Shown here one piece after another: positions 23,255 to 37,380 of a stretch of DNA of 64,000 bases. The stretch lies in assembly GCA_947650365.1 (NCBI GenBank), contig CANTAL010000101.1, positions 124,001-188,000 on the forward strand, written 5' to 3'. Each line of letters begins with the position of its first letter. Positions within the stretch are counted from its first letter, which is position 1. A program made the position numbers and the translations under genes. The stretch is from Chamaelirium japonicum (lineage: Eukaryota; Streptophyta; Magnoliopsida; Liliales; Melanthiaceae). The notes beneath the pieces are model-generated. The model saw only the letters and a program-made list of their open reading frames with translations. It ran no database searches and was not told where the DNA came from.

Positions 23255-23645
23255 ATTCTAATTCATTCGTATGATCCATTCTAATTCATTCGTACGATCT
23301 ATTCTAATTCATTCGTAAGATCCATTCTAATTCATTCGTACGATCCATTCTAATTCATTCGTACGATCCATTCTAATTCATTCGCACGAATGTATCCATT
23401 CTAGTTCATTCGTATGATCCATTCTAATTCATTCGTACGATCCATTCTAATTCATTCGCACGATCCATTCTAATTCATTCGTACGATCCTTTCTAATTCA
23501 TTCATACGATCCATTCTAATTCATTCGTACGATCCATTCTAATTCATTCGCACAAATGTATCCATTCTAAGTCATTCGTACGATCCATTCTAATTCATTC
23601 GCACGATCCATTCTAATTTATTCGTACGATCCATTCTAATTAATT

Positions 23646-24716
23646 CATACGATCCATTCTAACTCATTCAAACAATCCATTCTAATTCATTCGCACGAAT
23701 GTATCCATTCTAATTCATTCGTACGATCAGTTCTAATTCATTCACAAAATCTATTCTAATTCATTCATACGATCCACTCTAATTCATTCACACGAATGTA
23801 TCCATTCTAATTCATTCATACGATCCATTCTAATTCATTCGTACGATCCATTCTAATTCACTCATACGATCCATTCTAATACATTCATACGATCCATTCT
23901 AATTCATTTGCACGAATATATCCATTCTAATTCATTCGTACGATCCATTCTAATTCCTTCGTACGATCCATTCTAATTCATTCGTACGATCTATTCTATT
24001 TCATTCGTACGATCCATTCTTACTCATTCGTACGATCCATTCTAATTCATTCGTCCGATCCATTCTAATTCATTCGCACGAATGTATCCATTCTAATTCA
24101 TTCCTTCGATCAATTCTAATTCATTAGCACGATCCATTCTAATTCATTCGTACGATCCATTCTAATTCATTTGTACGATCCATTCTAATTTATTCATAGG
24201 ATCCATTCTAATTCATTCATACGATCTATTCTAATTCTTTCGCACGAATGTATCCACTCTAATTCATTCGCACGAATGTATCCATTCTAATTCATTCGTA
24301 CGATCCATTCTAATTCATTCGTACGATCCATTCTAATTCATTCGTACGATCCATTCTAATTCATTCATACGATCCATTCTTATTCATTCGTACGATCCAT
24401 TCTAATTCATTCGCACGAATGTATCCATTCTAGTTCATTCGTACGATCTATTCTAATTCATTCGCATGGATCGTGCATTCGTACGATCCATTCTAATTCA
24501 TTCGTAAGATCCATTCTAATTCATTCGTACGATCCATTCTAATTCATTCGTACGATCCATTCTAATTCATTCGCACGAATGTATCCATTCTAGTTCATTC
24601 GTACGATCCATTCTAATTCATTCGTACGATCCATTCTAATTCATTCATACGATCTATTCTAATTCATTCATACAATCCATTCTAATTCTTTCACACGATC
24701 CATTCTAATTCATTCG
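23646..24716 (+). repeat. Segmental duplication D2, copy 2
   Basis: Counterpart of 18430-19455. It ends where a forward M module begins, so M marks a segment boundary here. Confidence 0.82.
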
Positions 24717-24788
24717 TACGTTCCATTCTAATTCATTAGCACGATCCATGCTAATTCATTCGTTCGATCAATTCTAATTCATTAGCAC
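24715..24788 (+). repeat. Module M, forward copy
   Basis: Complete 74-bp marker. A partial relative (CCTTCGATCAATTC, TTAGCACG) lies at 24101-24138, and another at 18881-18918. Confidence 0.88.
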
Positions 24789-25236
24789 GATCCATTCTAA
24801 TTCATTCGTATGATCCATTCTAATTCATTCGCACGATCCATTCTAATTCATTCATACGATCTATTCTAATTCTTTCGCACGAATGTATCCATTCTAATTC
24901 ATTCGCACGAATATATCCATTCTAATTCATTCGTACGATCCATTCTAATTCATTCGTACGATCCATTCTAATTCATTAATACGATCTATTCTAATTCATT
25001 CATACAATCAATTCTAATTCTTTCACACGATCCATTCTAATTCATTCGTACGATCCATTCTAATTCCTTCGTACGATCCATTCTAATTCATTCGTACGAT
25101 CTATTCTAATTCATTTGTACGATCCATTCTAATTCATTCATACGATCCATTCTAATTCCTTCGTACGATCCATTCTAATTCATTCATACGATCCATTCTA
25201 ATTCATTCATACAATCTATTCTAATTCATTCGTACG

Positions 25237-27351
25237 AATGGATACATTCGTGTGAATGAATTAGAATGGATCGTACGAATGAGTAAGAATGGATCGTATG
25301 AATGAAATAGAATGGATTGCACGAATAAATTAGAATGGATCGAACGAATGAATTAGAATGGATCGTGTGAAAGAATTAGAATGGATTGTATGAATGAATT
25401 AGAATGGATCGTACGAATGAATTAGAATGGATCGTACTAGGATCCATTCTAATTCATTCGTACAATCTATTCTATTTCATTCGTACGATTCATTCTTACC
25501 CATTCGTATGATCCATTCTAATTCATTCGGACGAATGTATCCATTCTAATTTATTCGTACGATCCATTCTAATTTATTCGTACGATCCATTCTAATTCAT
25601 TCGTACGATCCATTCTTACTCATTCATATGATCCATTCTAATTCATTCGTACGATCCATTCTAATTCATTCGTACGATCCATTCTAATTCATTCGCACTA
25701 TCCATTCTAATTCATTCGTACGATCCATTCTAATTCATTCGTATGATCCATTCTAATTTATTCGTTCAAATATATCCATTCTAATTCATTTGTACGATCC
25801 ATTCTAATTCATTCGCACGATCCATTCTAATTCATTCGCACGAATGTATCCATTCTAATTCATTTGCACGATCCATTCTAATTCATTCCTATGATCTATT
25901 CTAATTCATTCGTACGATCCATTCTAATTCATTCTAATTCATTCGTACGATTCATTCTACGATCCATTCTAATTCATTCATATATTCCATTCTAATTCAT
26001 TAGCACGATCCATGCTAATGAATTAGAATGGATCGTACGATCCAATCTAATTGATTCATACGATCCATTCTTACTCATTCGTATGATCCATTCTAATTCA
26101 ATCGTATGATCCATTCTAATTCATTCATACGATCCATTCTAATTCCTTCGTACGATCCATTCTAATTCATTCGTACGATCCATTCTAATTCATTCGTACG
26201 ATCCATTCTAATTCCTTAATACGATCCATTCTAATTCATTCGTACGATCCATTCTAATTCATTCGCGCAATCTATTCTAATTTATTCGTACGATCCATTC
26301 TAATTCATTCGTACGATCCATTCTAATTCATTCATACAATCCATTCTAATTTATTCGCATGAATGTATCCATTCTAATTCATTTGTACGATCCATTCTAA
26401 TTCATTCGCACAATCTATTCTAATTCATTCATACGATCCATTCTAATTCATTCGCACGAATGTATCCATTCTAATTCATTCATACGATCCATTCTACTTC
26501 ATTCGTACTATCCGTTCTAATTCCTTCGTACGATCCATTCTAATTCATTCGTATGATCCATTCTATTTCATTCGTATGATCCATTCTAATTCCTTCGTAC
26601 GATCCATTCTAATTCCTTCGTATCCATTCTAATTCACTTATACGATCCATTCTAATTCATTCGTACGATGCATTCTAATTCATTCATACAATCCATTCTA
26701 ATTCATTCGCACGAATGTAATTCTAATTCATTCGTACGATCAGTTCTAATTCATTCACAAAATCTATTCTAATTCATTCATACGATCCATTCTAATTCAT
26801 TCACACAAATGTATCCATTTTAATTCATTCATACGATCCATTCTAATTCATTCGTACGAACCATTCTAATTCACTCATACGATCCATTCTAATACATTCA
26901 TACGATCCATTCTAATACATTCATATATCCATTCTAATTCATTCGTACGATCCAATTTATTTCATTCTAATTCATTCATTTGATCCATTCTAATTCATTC
27001 GTACGATCCATTCTAATTCATTTGTCCGATCCATTCTTATTCATTCGTATGATCCATTCTAATTCATTCGCACGATCCATTCTAATTCATTCGTATGATC
27101 CATTCTAATTCATTAGTACGATCCATTCTAATTCATTCGTATGATCCATTCTAATTCATTCGCACGATCCATTCTAATTCATTCATACGATCCATTCTAA
27201 TTCATTCATACAATCCATTCTAATTCATTCCTACAATCCATTCTAATTCATTCGCCCGATCCATTCTAATTCATTCATACGATCCATTCTATTCGAATGG
27301 ATCATGCGATCCATTCGAATTCATTCGCACGATCCATTCTAATTCATTCAT
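25237..27351. repeat. Satellite array, mainly forward
   Basis: Reverse only at 25237-25437, 26014-26038 and about 27294-27311. 28-bp variants are spaced irregularly. The tiny reverse insert near 27294 (GAATGGATCATGCG) recurs at 39147 and 43679. Confidence 0.93.
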
Positions 27352-30300
27352 AATGGATACATTCGTGCGAATGAATTAGAATGGATCGTATGAATGAATT
27401 AGAATGGATCGTACGAATGAATTAGAATGGATCGTGCGAATGAATTAGAATGGATCGTACGAATGAATTAGAATGGATCGTACGAATGAACTAGAATGGA
27501 TACATTCGTGCGAATGAATTAGAATGGATCGTACGAATGAATTAGAATGGATCCTACGAATGAATTAGAATGGATCGTGTGAAAGAATTAGAATAGATTG
27601 TATGAATGAAATAGAAAAGATCATACGATCCATTCGAATTCATTCGCACGAATGTATCGATTCTAATTCATTCGTACGATCCATTCTAATTCATTCGTAC
27701 GATCCATTCTAATTCATTCTTACAATCCATTCTAATTCATTCGTGCGATCCATTCTAATTCATTCGTGCGATCCATTCTAATTCATTCTAATTCATTCAT
27801 ACGATCCATTCTAATTCATTCGTGCGATCCATTCTAATTCATTCGTACGAATGAATTAGAATGGATCTTACGAATGAATTAGAATGGATCGTACGAATGA
27901 ATTAGAATGGATCGTACGAATGAATTAGAATGGATACATTCGTGCGAATGAATTAGAATGGATCGGACGAATGAATTAGAATGGATCGTACGAATGAATT
28001 ACAATGGATCGTACTAATGAATTAGAATGGATCGTACGAATAAATTAGAATGGATACATTCGTCCGAATGAATTAGAATGGATCATACGAATGATTAAGA
28101 ATGGATCGTACGAATGAAATAGAATAGATTGTACGAATGAATTAGAATGGATCCTACGAATGAATTAGAATGGATCGTGTGAAAGAATTAGAATGGATTG
28201 TATGAATGAATTAGAATGGATCGTATGAATGAATTAGAATGGATCGTGCGAATGAATTCGAATGGATCGTACGAATTCATTCTAATTCTTTCATACAATC
28301 TATTCTAATTCTTTCACACGATCCATTCTAATTCATTCGTACGTTCCATTCTAATTCATTAGCACGATCCATTCTAATTTATTCGTACGATCCATTCTAA
28401 TTCATTCATACAATCCATTCTAATTCATTCGTACGATCCATTCTAATTCATTCGCACAAATATATCCATTCTAATTTATTCGTACGATCCATTCTAATTC
28501 ATTCGTACGATCTCTATTCTAATTCATTCGCACGAATGTAACCATTCTAATTCATTCATACGATTCATTCTAATTCATTCGTATGAGCTATTATAATTCA
28601 TTCGTACGATCTATTCTAATTCATTTGTACGATCCATTGTAATTCATTCATACAATCCATTTAGAATCATTCGCACAAATGTATCCATTCAAATTCATTC
28701 GTACGATCCAGTCTAATTAATTCGTACGATCCATTCTAATTCCTTCGTACGATCCATTCTAATTCATTTGTACGATCTATTCTAATTCATTCGTACGATC
28801 CATTCTAATTCATTCGTACGATCCATTCTAATTCCTTCGTACGATCCATTCTGATTGTATGAATGAATTAAAATGGATCGTACAAATGAATTAGAATGGA
28901 TCATACGAATTAATTAGAATGGATCATACGAATGAATTAGAATGGATCGTACGAATGAATTAGAATGGATCGTACGAATGAACTAGAATGGATCGTACGA
29001 ATGAACTAGAATGGATAAATTCGTGCAAATGAATTAGAATGGATCGTACGAATGAATTAGAATGGATCATACGATTCATTCTAATTCATTCGTACGATCC
29101 ATTCTAATACATTCGTACGATTCATGCTAATTCATTCGCACGATCCATTCTAATTCATTCGTACGATCCATTCTTATTCATTCATACGATCCATTCTAAT
29201 TCATTCGCACAATCCATTCTAATTCATTCGTACAATCCATTCTAATTCATTCGTATGATCCATTCAAACTCATTCGGTGGATCCATTCAAATTCATTCGT
29301 ACGATCCATTCTAATTCATTCCCATGATCCATTCTAATTTATTCGTACGATCCATTCTAATTCATTCGTACGATCTATTCTAATTCATTCGCACGAATGT
29401 AACCATTCTAATTCATTCATACGATTCATTCTAATTCATTCGCACAATTCATTCTAATTCATACAATGGATCGTGCTAATGAATTAGAATTCTTATCGTA
29501 GGATACATTCGTTCAATTCATTCATACAATCCATCCTAATTCATTCGTTCGATCAATTCTAATTCATTAGCACGAATATATCCATTCTAATTCTTTCGTA
29601 CGATGCATTCTAATTCATTCGTACGATCCATTCTAATTCATTCATTTGATCCATTCTAATCCATTCGTAAGATCCATTCTAATTCATTCGTACGATCCAT
29701 TCTAATTCATTCATACGATCCATTCAAATTCATTAATATGATCCATTCTAATTCATTCGTATGATCCATTCTAATTCATTCATAGGATCCATTCTAATGT
29801 AAAGCTAATGAATTAGAATGGATCGTATGAATGAATTAGAATGTATCCATTCTAATTAATTCGTACGATCCATTCTAATTCATTCGTATGATCCATTCTT
29901 ATTCATTCGCATGATCCAGTCTAATGGATTCGCACGATCCATTCTAATTCATTCGCACGAATGTATCCATTCTAATTCATTCGTACGATCCATTCTAATT
30001 CATTAATATGATCCATTCTAATTCATTCGCACGATCCATTCTAATTCATTCGTACGATCCATTCTAATTCATTCGTACGATCCTTTCTAATTCATTCGCA
30101 CGATCCATTCTAATTCATTCGTACAATCTATTCTATTTCATTCGTACGATCCATTCTTACTCATTCGTATTATCCATTCTAATTCATTCGGACGAATGTA
30201 TCCATTCTAATTTATTCGTACGATCCATTCTAATTCATTCGTACGATCCATTCTAATTCATTCGTCCGATCCATTCTAATTCATTCGTCCGATCCATTCT

Positions 30301-30417
30301 AATTCATTCGCACGAATGTATCCATTCTAATTCATTCGTATGGTCCATTCTAATTCATTCGCATAATCCATTCAATTTCATTCGTATGATCCATTCTTAC
30401 TCATTCGTATGATCCAT
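27352..30417. repeat. Satellite array, alternating blocks
   Basis: Reverse 27352-27622, forward to 27846, reverse to 28271, forward to 28856, reverse to 29072, then forward to 30417 with brief reverse inserts at 29464-29493 and 29803-29846. The stretch 29270-29800 has many damaged units (CATTCGGTGG, CATTTAGAATC, CTTATCGTAGG). The CATTCGGTGGATCC unit recurs at about 61178. Confidence 0.92.
28250..28282 (-). repeat. Module J, orientation B
   Basis: Perfect arms with the loop AATGGATCGTA, the flip of the common form. The neighbours GTGCG on the left and CATACAATC on the right are also flipped. Confidence 0.9.
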
Positions 30418-30500
30418 TATGGATACATTCGTGCGAATGAATTAGAATGGATCATATGAATGAGGAAGAATGGATCGTATGAATGAAATAGAATGGATTG
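30363..30500 (+). repeat. Module K
   Basis: Arms diverged (ATTCAATTTC, GAGGAAG); spacer canonical. The GGTCC tag lies at about 30341. Confidence 0.85.
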
Positions 30501-31751
30501 TGCGAATGAATTAGAATGGATCGTACGAATGAATTAGAATGGATCTTGTGAAAGAATTAGAATGGATTGTATGAATGAATTAGAATAGATCGTATGAATG
30601 AATTAGAATGGATCGTACGAATGAATTAGAATGGATCGTACGGATGAACTAGAATGGATACATTCGTGCGAATGAATTAGAATGGATCGTACGAATGAAC
30701 TAGAATGGATCGTACGAATGAATTAGAATGGATCTTACGAATGAATTAGAATGGATCGTACGAATGCACGATACATGCTAATTCATTCGTTCGATCAATT
30801 CTAATTCATTAGCACGATCCATTCTAATTCATTCGTACGATCCATTCTAATTCATTCGCACGATCCATTCTAATTCATTCGTACGATCCATTTTAATTCT
30901 TTCACACGATCCATTCTAATTCTTTCGTACGATCCATTCTAATTCATTCGTACGATCTATTCTAATTCATTCGTACGATCCATTCGAATTTCATTCGTAC
31001 AATCCATTCTAATTCATTCGCTCGAATGTATCCATTCTAATCCATTCGTAAAATCCATTCTAATCCATTCGTACGATCCATTCTAATTAATTCGCATGAA
31101 TGTAACCATTCTAATTCATTCATTTGATCCATTCTAATTCATTCGTACGAACCATTCTAATTCATTCGTCCGATCTATTCTAATTCATTTGCACGAATGT
31201 ATCCATTCTAATCCATTCGTAAGATCCATTCTAATTCATTCGTATGATCCATTCTAATTCATTCGTACGATCCATTCTAATTCATTAATATGATCCATTC
31301 TAATTCATTCGTACCATCGATTCTAATTTATATGCACAAAGGTATCCATTCTAATTCATTCGTACGATCCATTCTAATTCAGGATCGTACGAATGAATTA
31401 GAATGGATACATTCGTGCGAATGAATTAGAATTGATCGTACGAATGATTTGAATGGATCGTGCGAATGAATTAGAATGGATCGTACGAATGAATTAGAAT
31501 GGCTCGTACGAATGAATTAGAATGGATCGTACGAATGAATTAGAATGGATCGTACGAATGAATTCGAATGGATCGTGCGAATGAAATAGAATGGATACAA
31601 ATGAATTAGAATGGATCATACGAATGAATTAGAATAACGATCCATTATTACTCATTCGTATGATCCATTCTAATTTATTCGCACGAATGTATCCATTCTA
31701 ATTCATTCGTACGTATAATTCATTCGTACGGTCCATTCTAATTCATTCGCA

Positions 31752-31888
31752 CAATCTATTCTATTTCATTCGTACGATCCATTCTTACTCATTCGTATGA
31801 TCCATTATGGATACATTCGTGCAAATGAATTAGAATGGATCATACGAATGAGTAAGAATGGATCGTACGAATGAAATAGAATGGATTG
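31752..31888 (+). repeat. Module K
   Basis: 137 bp with CAATCTATTC at the left edge. The CGGTCC tag lies immediately upstream. Confidence 0.9.
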
Positions 31889-32334
31889 TGCGAATGAATT
31901 AGAATGGATCGTACGAATGCATTAGAATGGATCGTGTGAAAGAATTAGAATGGATTGTATGAATGAATTAGAATAGATCGTATGAATGAATTAGAATGGA
32001 TCGTACAAATGAATTAGAATGGATCGTACGAATGAATTAGAATGGATCGTGTGAAAGAATTAGAATGGATTGTATGAATGAATTAGAATAGATCGTACGA
32101 ATGAATTAGAATGGATCGTACGAATGAATTAGAATGGATCGTATGATTGAATTAGAATGAATCGTACGAATGAATTAGAATGGATACATTCGTGCGAATG
32201 AATTAGAATGGATACATTCGTGCGAAAGAATTAGAATAGATCGTATGATTGAATTAGAATGGATCCAATGAATGAATTAGAATGGATCGTGCGAATGAAT
32301 TAGAATGGATCGTACGAATGAATTAGAATGGATC

Positions 32335-32408
32335 GTGCTAATGAATTAGAATTGATCGAACTAATGAATTAGCATGGATCGTGCTAATGAATTAGAATGG
32401 AACGTACG
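32335..32408 (-). repeat. Module M, reverse copy
   Basis: 74 bp with GATCGAACTAATG as a variant. It precedes J at 32464 by about 55 bp, the same spacing as at 10480, 14901, 40781 and 63585. Confidence 0.88.
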
Positions 32409-32463
32409 AATGTATTAGAATGGATCGTGTGAAAGAATTAGAATGGATTGTATGAATGAATTA

Positions 32464-32496
32464 GAATGAATTCGTACGATCCATTCGTATTCATTC
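32464..32496 (+). repeat. Module J, orientation A
   Basis: The right arm is CGTATTCATTC, one mismatch from perfect. Confidence 0.85.
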
Positions 32497-34802
32497 GCAC
32501 GATCCATTCTAATTCATTCATACGATCCATTCTAATTCATTCATACAATCCATTCTAATTCTTTCACACGATCCATTCTAATTCATTCGTAGGATCCATT
32601 GTAATTCATTCGTACAATCTATTCTATTTCTTTCGTACGATCCATTCTTTCTCATTCGTATGATCAATTCTAATTCATTCGGACGAATGTATCGATTCTA
32701 ATTTATTCGTACGATCCATTCTAATTCATTCGTACGGTCTATTCTAATTCATTCATACGATCCATTCTAATTCATTCGTGCGATCCATTCTAATTCATTC
32801 ATACGAATGTATCCATTCTAATTCATTCGTACGATCCATTCTAATTCATTCGTAAGATCCATTCTAATTCATTCATACGATCCATTCTAATTCATTCGCA
32901 CGAATGTATCCATTCTAGTTCATTGGTACGATCCATTCTAATTCATTCGTACGATCCATTTTAATTCATTCGCACGATCCATTCTAATTCATTCATACGA
33001 TCCATTCTAATTCATTCGTACGATCCATTCTAATTCATTCGCACAAATGTATCCATTCTAATTCATTCGTACGATCCATTCAAATTCATTCGCACGAACC
33101 ATTCTAATTCATTCGTACGATCCATTCTAATTCATTCGCACGATCTGTTCTTATTCATTCGCACAATCCATTCTAATTCGTTCGCACGAATGTATCCATT
33201 CTAATTAAATCGTACGATCCATTCTAATTCATTCGTACGATCCATTCTAATTCATTCGTATGATCCATTCTAATTAATTCGTATGATCCATTCTAATTCA
33301 TTCGTACGATCCATTCTAATTCATTCATACAATCCATTCTAATTCATTCACACGAATGTATCCATTCTAATTAATTCGTACGATCCATTCTAATTCATTC
33401 GTATGATCTATTCTTATTCATTCGCACGATCCAGTCTAATTGATTTGCACGATCCATTCTAATTCATTCGCACGAATGTATCCATTCTAATTCATTCGTA
33501 CGATCCATTCTAATTCATTAATATGATCCATTCTAATTCATTCGTACGATCCATTCTAATTCATATGTACAAAGGTATTCATTCTAATCCATTCGTAGGA
33601 TCCATTCTAATCCATTCGTACGATCCATTCTAATTCATTCGTACGATCCATTCTAATTCATTCGCTCAAATGTATCCATTCTAATCCATTCGTACGATCA
33701 ATTCTAATTCATTCGCACGAATGTATCCATTCTAATTCATTCGTACGATCCTGAATTAGAATGGATCGTACGAATGAATTAGAATGGATACCTTTGTGCA
33801 TATGAATTAGACTGGATCATACGAATGAATTAGAATGGATCATATTAATGAATTAGAATGGATCGTACGAATGAATTAGAATGGATACGTGCAAATAAAT
33901 TAGAATGGATTGTATGAATGAATTAGAATGGATCGTACGAATGAATTAGAATGGATCGTACGAATGAATTAGAATAGATTGCGCGAATGAATTAGAATGG
34001 ATCATACGAATGAATTAGAATGGATCGTACGAAGGAATTAGAATGGATCGTACGAATGAATTAGAATGGATTGTACGAATGAATTAGAATGGATCGTACG
34101 AAGGAATTAGAATCGATCGTATGAATGAATTAGAATGGATCGTACGATTGAGTTAGAATGGATCATACGAATGAGTAAGAATGGATCGTATGAATGAATT
34201 AGATTGGATCGTACGATCCATTCTAATTCATTAGCATGGATCGTGCCAATGAATTAGAATGGAATATACGAATGAATTAGAATGGATCGTAGAATGGATC
34301 GTACGAATGAATTAGAATGAATTAGAATGGATCGAACGAATGAATTAGAATAGATCATTGGAATGAATTAGAATGGATCGTGCAAATGAATTCGAATGGA
34401 TAGTACGAATGAATTAGAATGGATCGTACGAATGAATTAGAATGGATCGTACGAATGAATTAGAATGGACAGTACGAATGAATTAGAATCGATCGTACGA
34501 ATGAATTAGAATGGATCATACAAATGAATTAGAATGGATCATACGAATGAGTAAGAATGGATCGTACGAATGAATTAGAATGGATCGTACGAAAAAATTA
34601 GATTGGATATATTCGTCCGAATGAATTAGAATGGATCATACGAATGAGTAAGAATGGATCGTACGAATGAAATAGAATTGATTGTACGAATGAATTAGAA
34701 TGGATCCTACGAATGAATTAGAATGGATCGTGTGAAAGAATTAGAATGGATTGTATGAATGAATTAGAATGGATCGTATGAATGAATTAGAATGGATCGT
34801 GC

Positions 34803-34835
34803 GAATGAATTCGAATGGATCATACGAATTCATTC
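34803..34835 (-). repeat. Module J, orientation B
   Basis: Perfect 11-bp arms; loop AATGGATCATA. It sits just before the start of the 4.67-kb higher-order unit. Confidence 0.88.
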
Positions 34836-35965
34836 TAATTCATTCATACAATCCATTCTAATTCTTTCACATGATCCATTCTAATTCATTCGTACGATCG
34901 TACGAATGAATTAGAATGGATCGTACGAATGAATTAGAATAGATTGTGCGAATGAATTAGAATGGATCGTACGAATGAATTAGAATGGATCGTACGAAAG
35001 AATTAGAATGGATCGTACGAATGAGTAAGAATGGATCGTACGAATGAATTAGAATGGATCGTACGAATGAATTAGAATAGATCGTACGAATAAATTAGAA
35101 TGGATACATTCGTCCGAATGAATTAGAATGGATCATACGAATGAGTAAGAATGGATCGTACGAATGAAATAGAATAGATTGTACGAATGAATTAGAATGG
35201 ATCCTATGAATGAATTAGAATGGATCGTGTGAAAGAATTAGAATGGATTGTATGAATGAATTAGAATGGATTCGTACGAATGAATTAGAATGGATACATT
35301 CGTGCGAATGAATTAGAATGGATCGTACCAATGAGAAAGAATGGATCGTACGAATGAAGTAGAATGGATTGTGCGAATGAATTAGAATGGACCGTACGAA
35401 TGAATTAGAAAGGATCGTGTGAAAGAATTAGAATGGATTGTATGAATGAATTAGAATAGATCGTATGAATGAATTTGAATGGATCGTACGAATGAATTAA
35501 AATGGATCGTACGAATGAATTAGAATGGATACATTCGTGCGAATGAATTAGAATGGATACATTCGTGCGAAAGAATTAGAATAGATCGTATGAATGAATT
35601 AGAATGGATCCTATGAATGAATTAGAATGGATCGTACGAATGAATTAGAATGGATACATTCGTGCGAATGAATTAGAATGGATCGGACGAATGAATTAGA
35701 ATGGATCGTACGAATGAATTATAATGGATCGTACGAATAAATTAGAATGGATACATTCGTCCGAATGAATTAGAATGGATCATACGAATGAGTAAGAATG
35801 GATCGTACGAATGAAATAGAATAGATTATACGAATGAATTAGAATGGATCCTACGAATGAATTAGAATGGATCGTGTGAAAGAATTAGAATGGATTGAAT
35901 GAATGAATTAGAATGGATCGTGCGAATGAATTAGAATGGATCGTACGAATGAATTAGAATGGATC

Positions 35966-36039
35966 GTGCTAATGAATTAGAATTGATCGAACGAATGAAT
36001 TAGCATGGATCGTGCTAATGAATTAGAATGGAACGTACG
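35966..36039 (-). repeat. Module M, reverse copy
   Basis: Canonical 74-bp marker. Unlike most reverse copies, it is not followed by J. Confidence 0.88.
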
Positions 36040-37019
36040 AATGAATTAGAATGGATCGTGTGAAAGAATTAGAATGGATTGTATGAATGAATTAGAATGG
36101 ATCGTACGAATGAATTAGAATGGATCGTACGAAGGAATTAGAATGGATCGTACGAATGAATTAGAATGGATCATACGAATGAATTAGAATAGATCGTACG
36201 AATGAATTAGAATGGATCGTACGAAGGAATTAGAATGGATCGTACGAATGAATTAGAATGGATATATTTGGGCAAATGAATTTGAATGGATCGTATGAAT
36301 GTATTAGAATGGATCGTATGAGTGAATTAGAATGGATCGTACGAATGAATTAGAATAGATCGTATGAATGAATTAGAATGGATACATTCGTGTGAATGAA
36401 TTAGAATGGATCGTATGAATGAATTAGAATAGATTTTGTGAATGAATTAGAACTGATCGTACGAATGAATTAGAATGGATACATTCGTGCGAATGAATTA
36501 GAATGGATTGTATGAATGAATTAGAATGGATCGTACGAATGAATTAGAATGGATCGTATGATTGAATTAGAATGGATACGAAGGAATTAGAATGGATCGT
36601 ACGAATGAATTAGAATGGATCGTACAAAGGAATTAGAATGGATCGTACGAATGAATTAGAATGGATCGTACGAATGAATTAGAATAGATCGTACGAATGA
36701 ATTAGAATGGATCGTACGAAGGAATTAGAATGGATCGTACGAATGAATTAGAATGGATCGTACGAATGAACTAGAATGGATACATTCGTGCGAATGAATT
36801 AGAATGGATCGTACAAATGAATTAGAATAGATCGTACGAATGAATTAGAATGGATCGTACGAATGAATTAGAATGGATACATTCGTGCGAATGAATTAGA
36901 ATGGATCGGACGAATGAATAAGAATGGATCGTACGAATGAATTAGAATGGATCGTAGGAATGAATTAGAATGGATCGTACGAATAAATTATTCGTACGGT
37001 TCATTCTAATTCATTCGCA

Positions 37020-37156
37020 CAATCCATTCTATTTCATTCGTACGATCCATTCTTACTCATTCGTATGATCCATTATGGATACATTCATGCGAATGAATTA
37101 GAATGGATCATACGAATGAGTAAGAATGGATCTTACGAATGAAATAGAATGGATTG
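37020..37156 (+). repeat. Module K, type copy
   Basis: Left arm 37020-37072 (53 bp), spacer 37073-37103 (31 bp), right arm 37104-37156 (53 bp), with one mismatch between the arms. A transcript of either strand would fold into a hairpin of about 53 bp. Confidence 0.92.
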
Positions 37157-37380
37157 AGCGAATGAATTAGAATGGATCGTACGAATGAATTAGAATGGAT
37201 CGTGTGAAAGAATTAGAATGGATTGTATGAATGAATTAGAATAGATCGTATGAATGAATTAGAATGGATCGTACGAATGAATTAGAATGGATCATACGAA
37301 TGAATTAGAATGGATCGTACGAATGAATTAGAATGGATCTTACGAATGAATTAGAATGGATCGTACGAATGAATTAAAAT

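Larger units (their letters stand above)
22160..23600. repeat. Segmental duplication D3, copy 2
   Basis: Follows 19170-20600 in order: the CGCATGGATCGTGC tag (19201 to 22189), inverted K (19487 to 22468), J (19923 to 22927) and the units after J. Offsets are 2988, 2981 and 3004 bp. The GC-rich island lies between the two copies and is not duplicated. Confidence 0.8.
22552..25236. repeat. Satellite array, short reverse then long forward
   Basis: Reverse 22552-22937, then forward for 2.3 kb. Contains duplication D2 copy 2 and a forward M at 24715. The flip at 25236 occurs in CGTACGAATGGATACATTCG. Confidence 0.95.
30418..34890. repeat. Satellite array, alternating blocks
   Basis: Reverse 30418-30768, forward to 31383, reverse to 31634, forward to 31805, reverse to 32474, forward to 33753, reverse to 34823 (tiny forward insert 34213-34231), forward to 34899. 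The joint near 31383 (AATTCAGGATCGTACG) recurs at about 60363, and in shortened form near 16122. No gene-like sequence. Confidence 0.93.

Noticed and set aside
37020-37156. Invertible DNA switch at K, with spacer flipped between inverted arms
   Set aside because: Tags outside the arms are flipped along with the spacer in the inverted copies at 19487 and 22468, which favours inversion of larger blocks. No recombinase gene is in the window.
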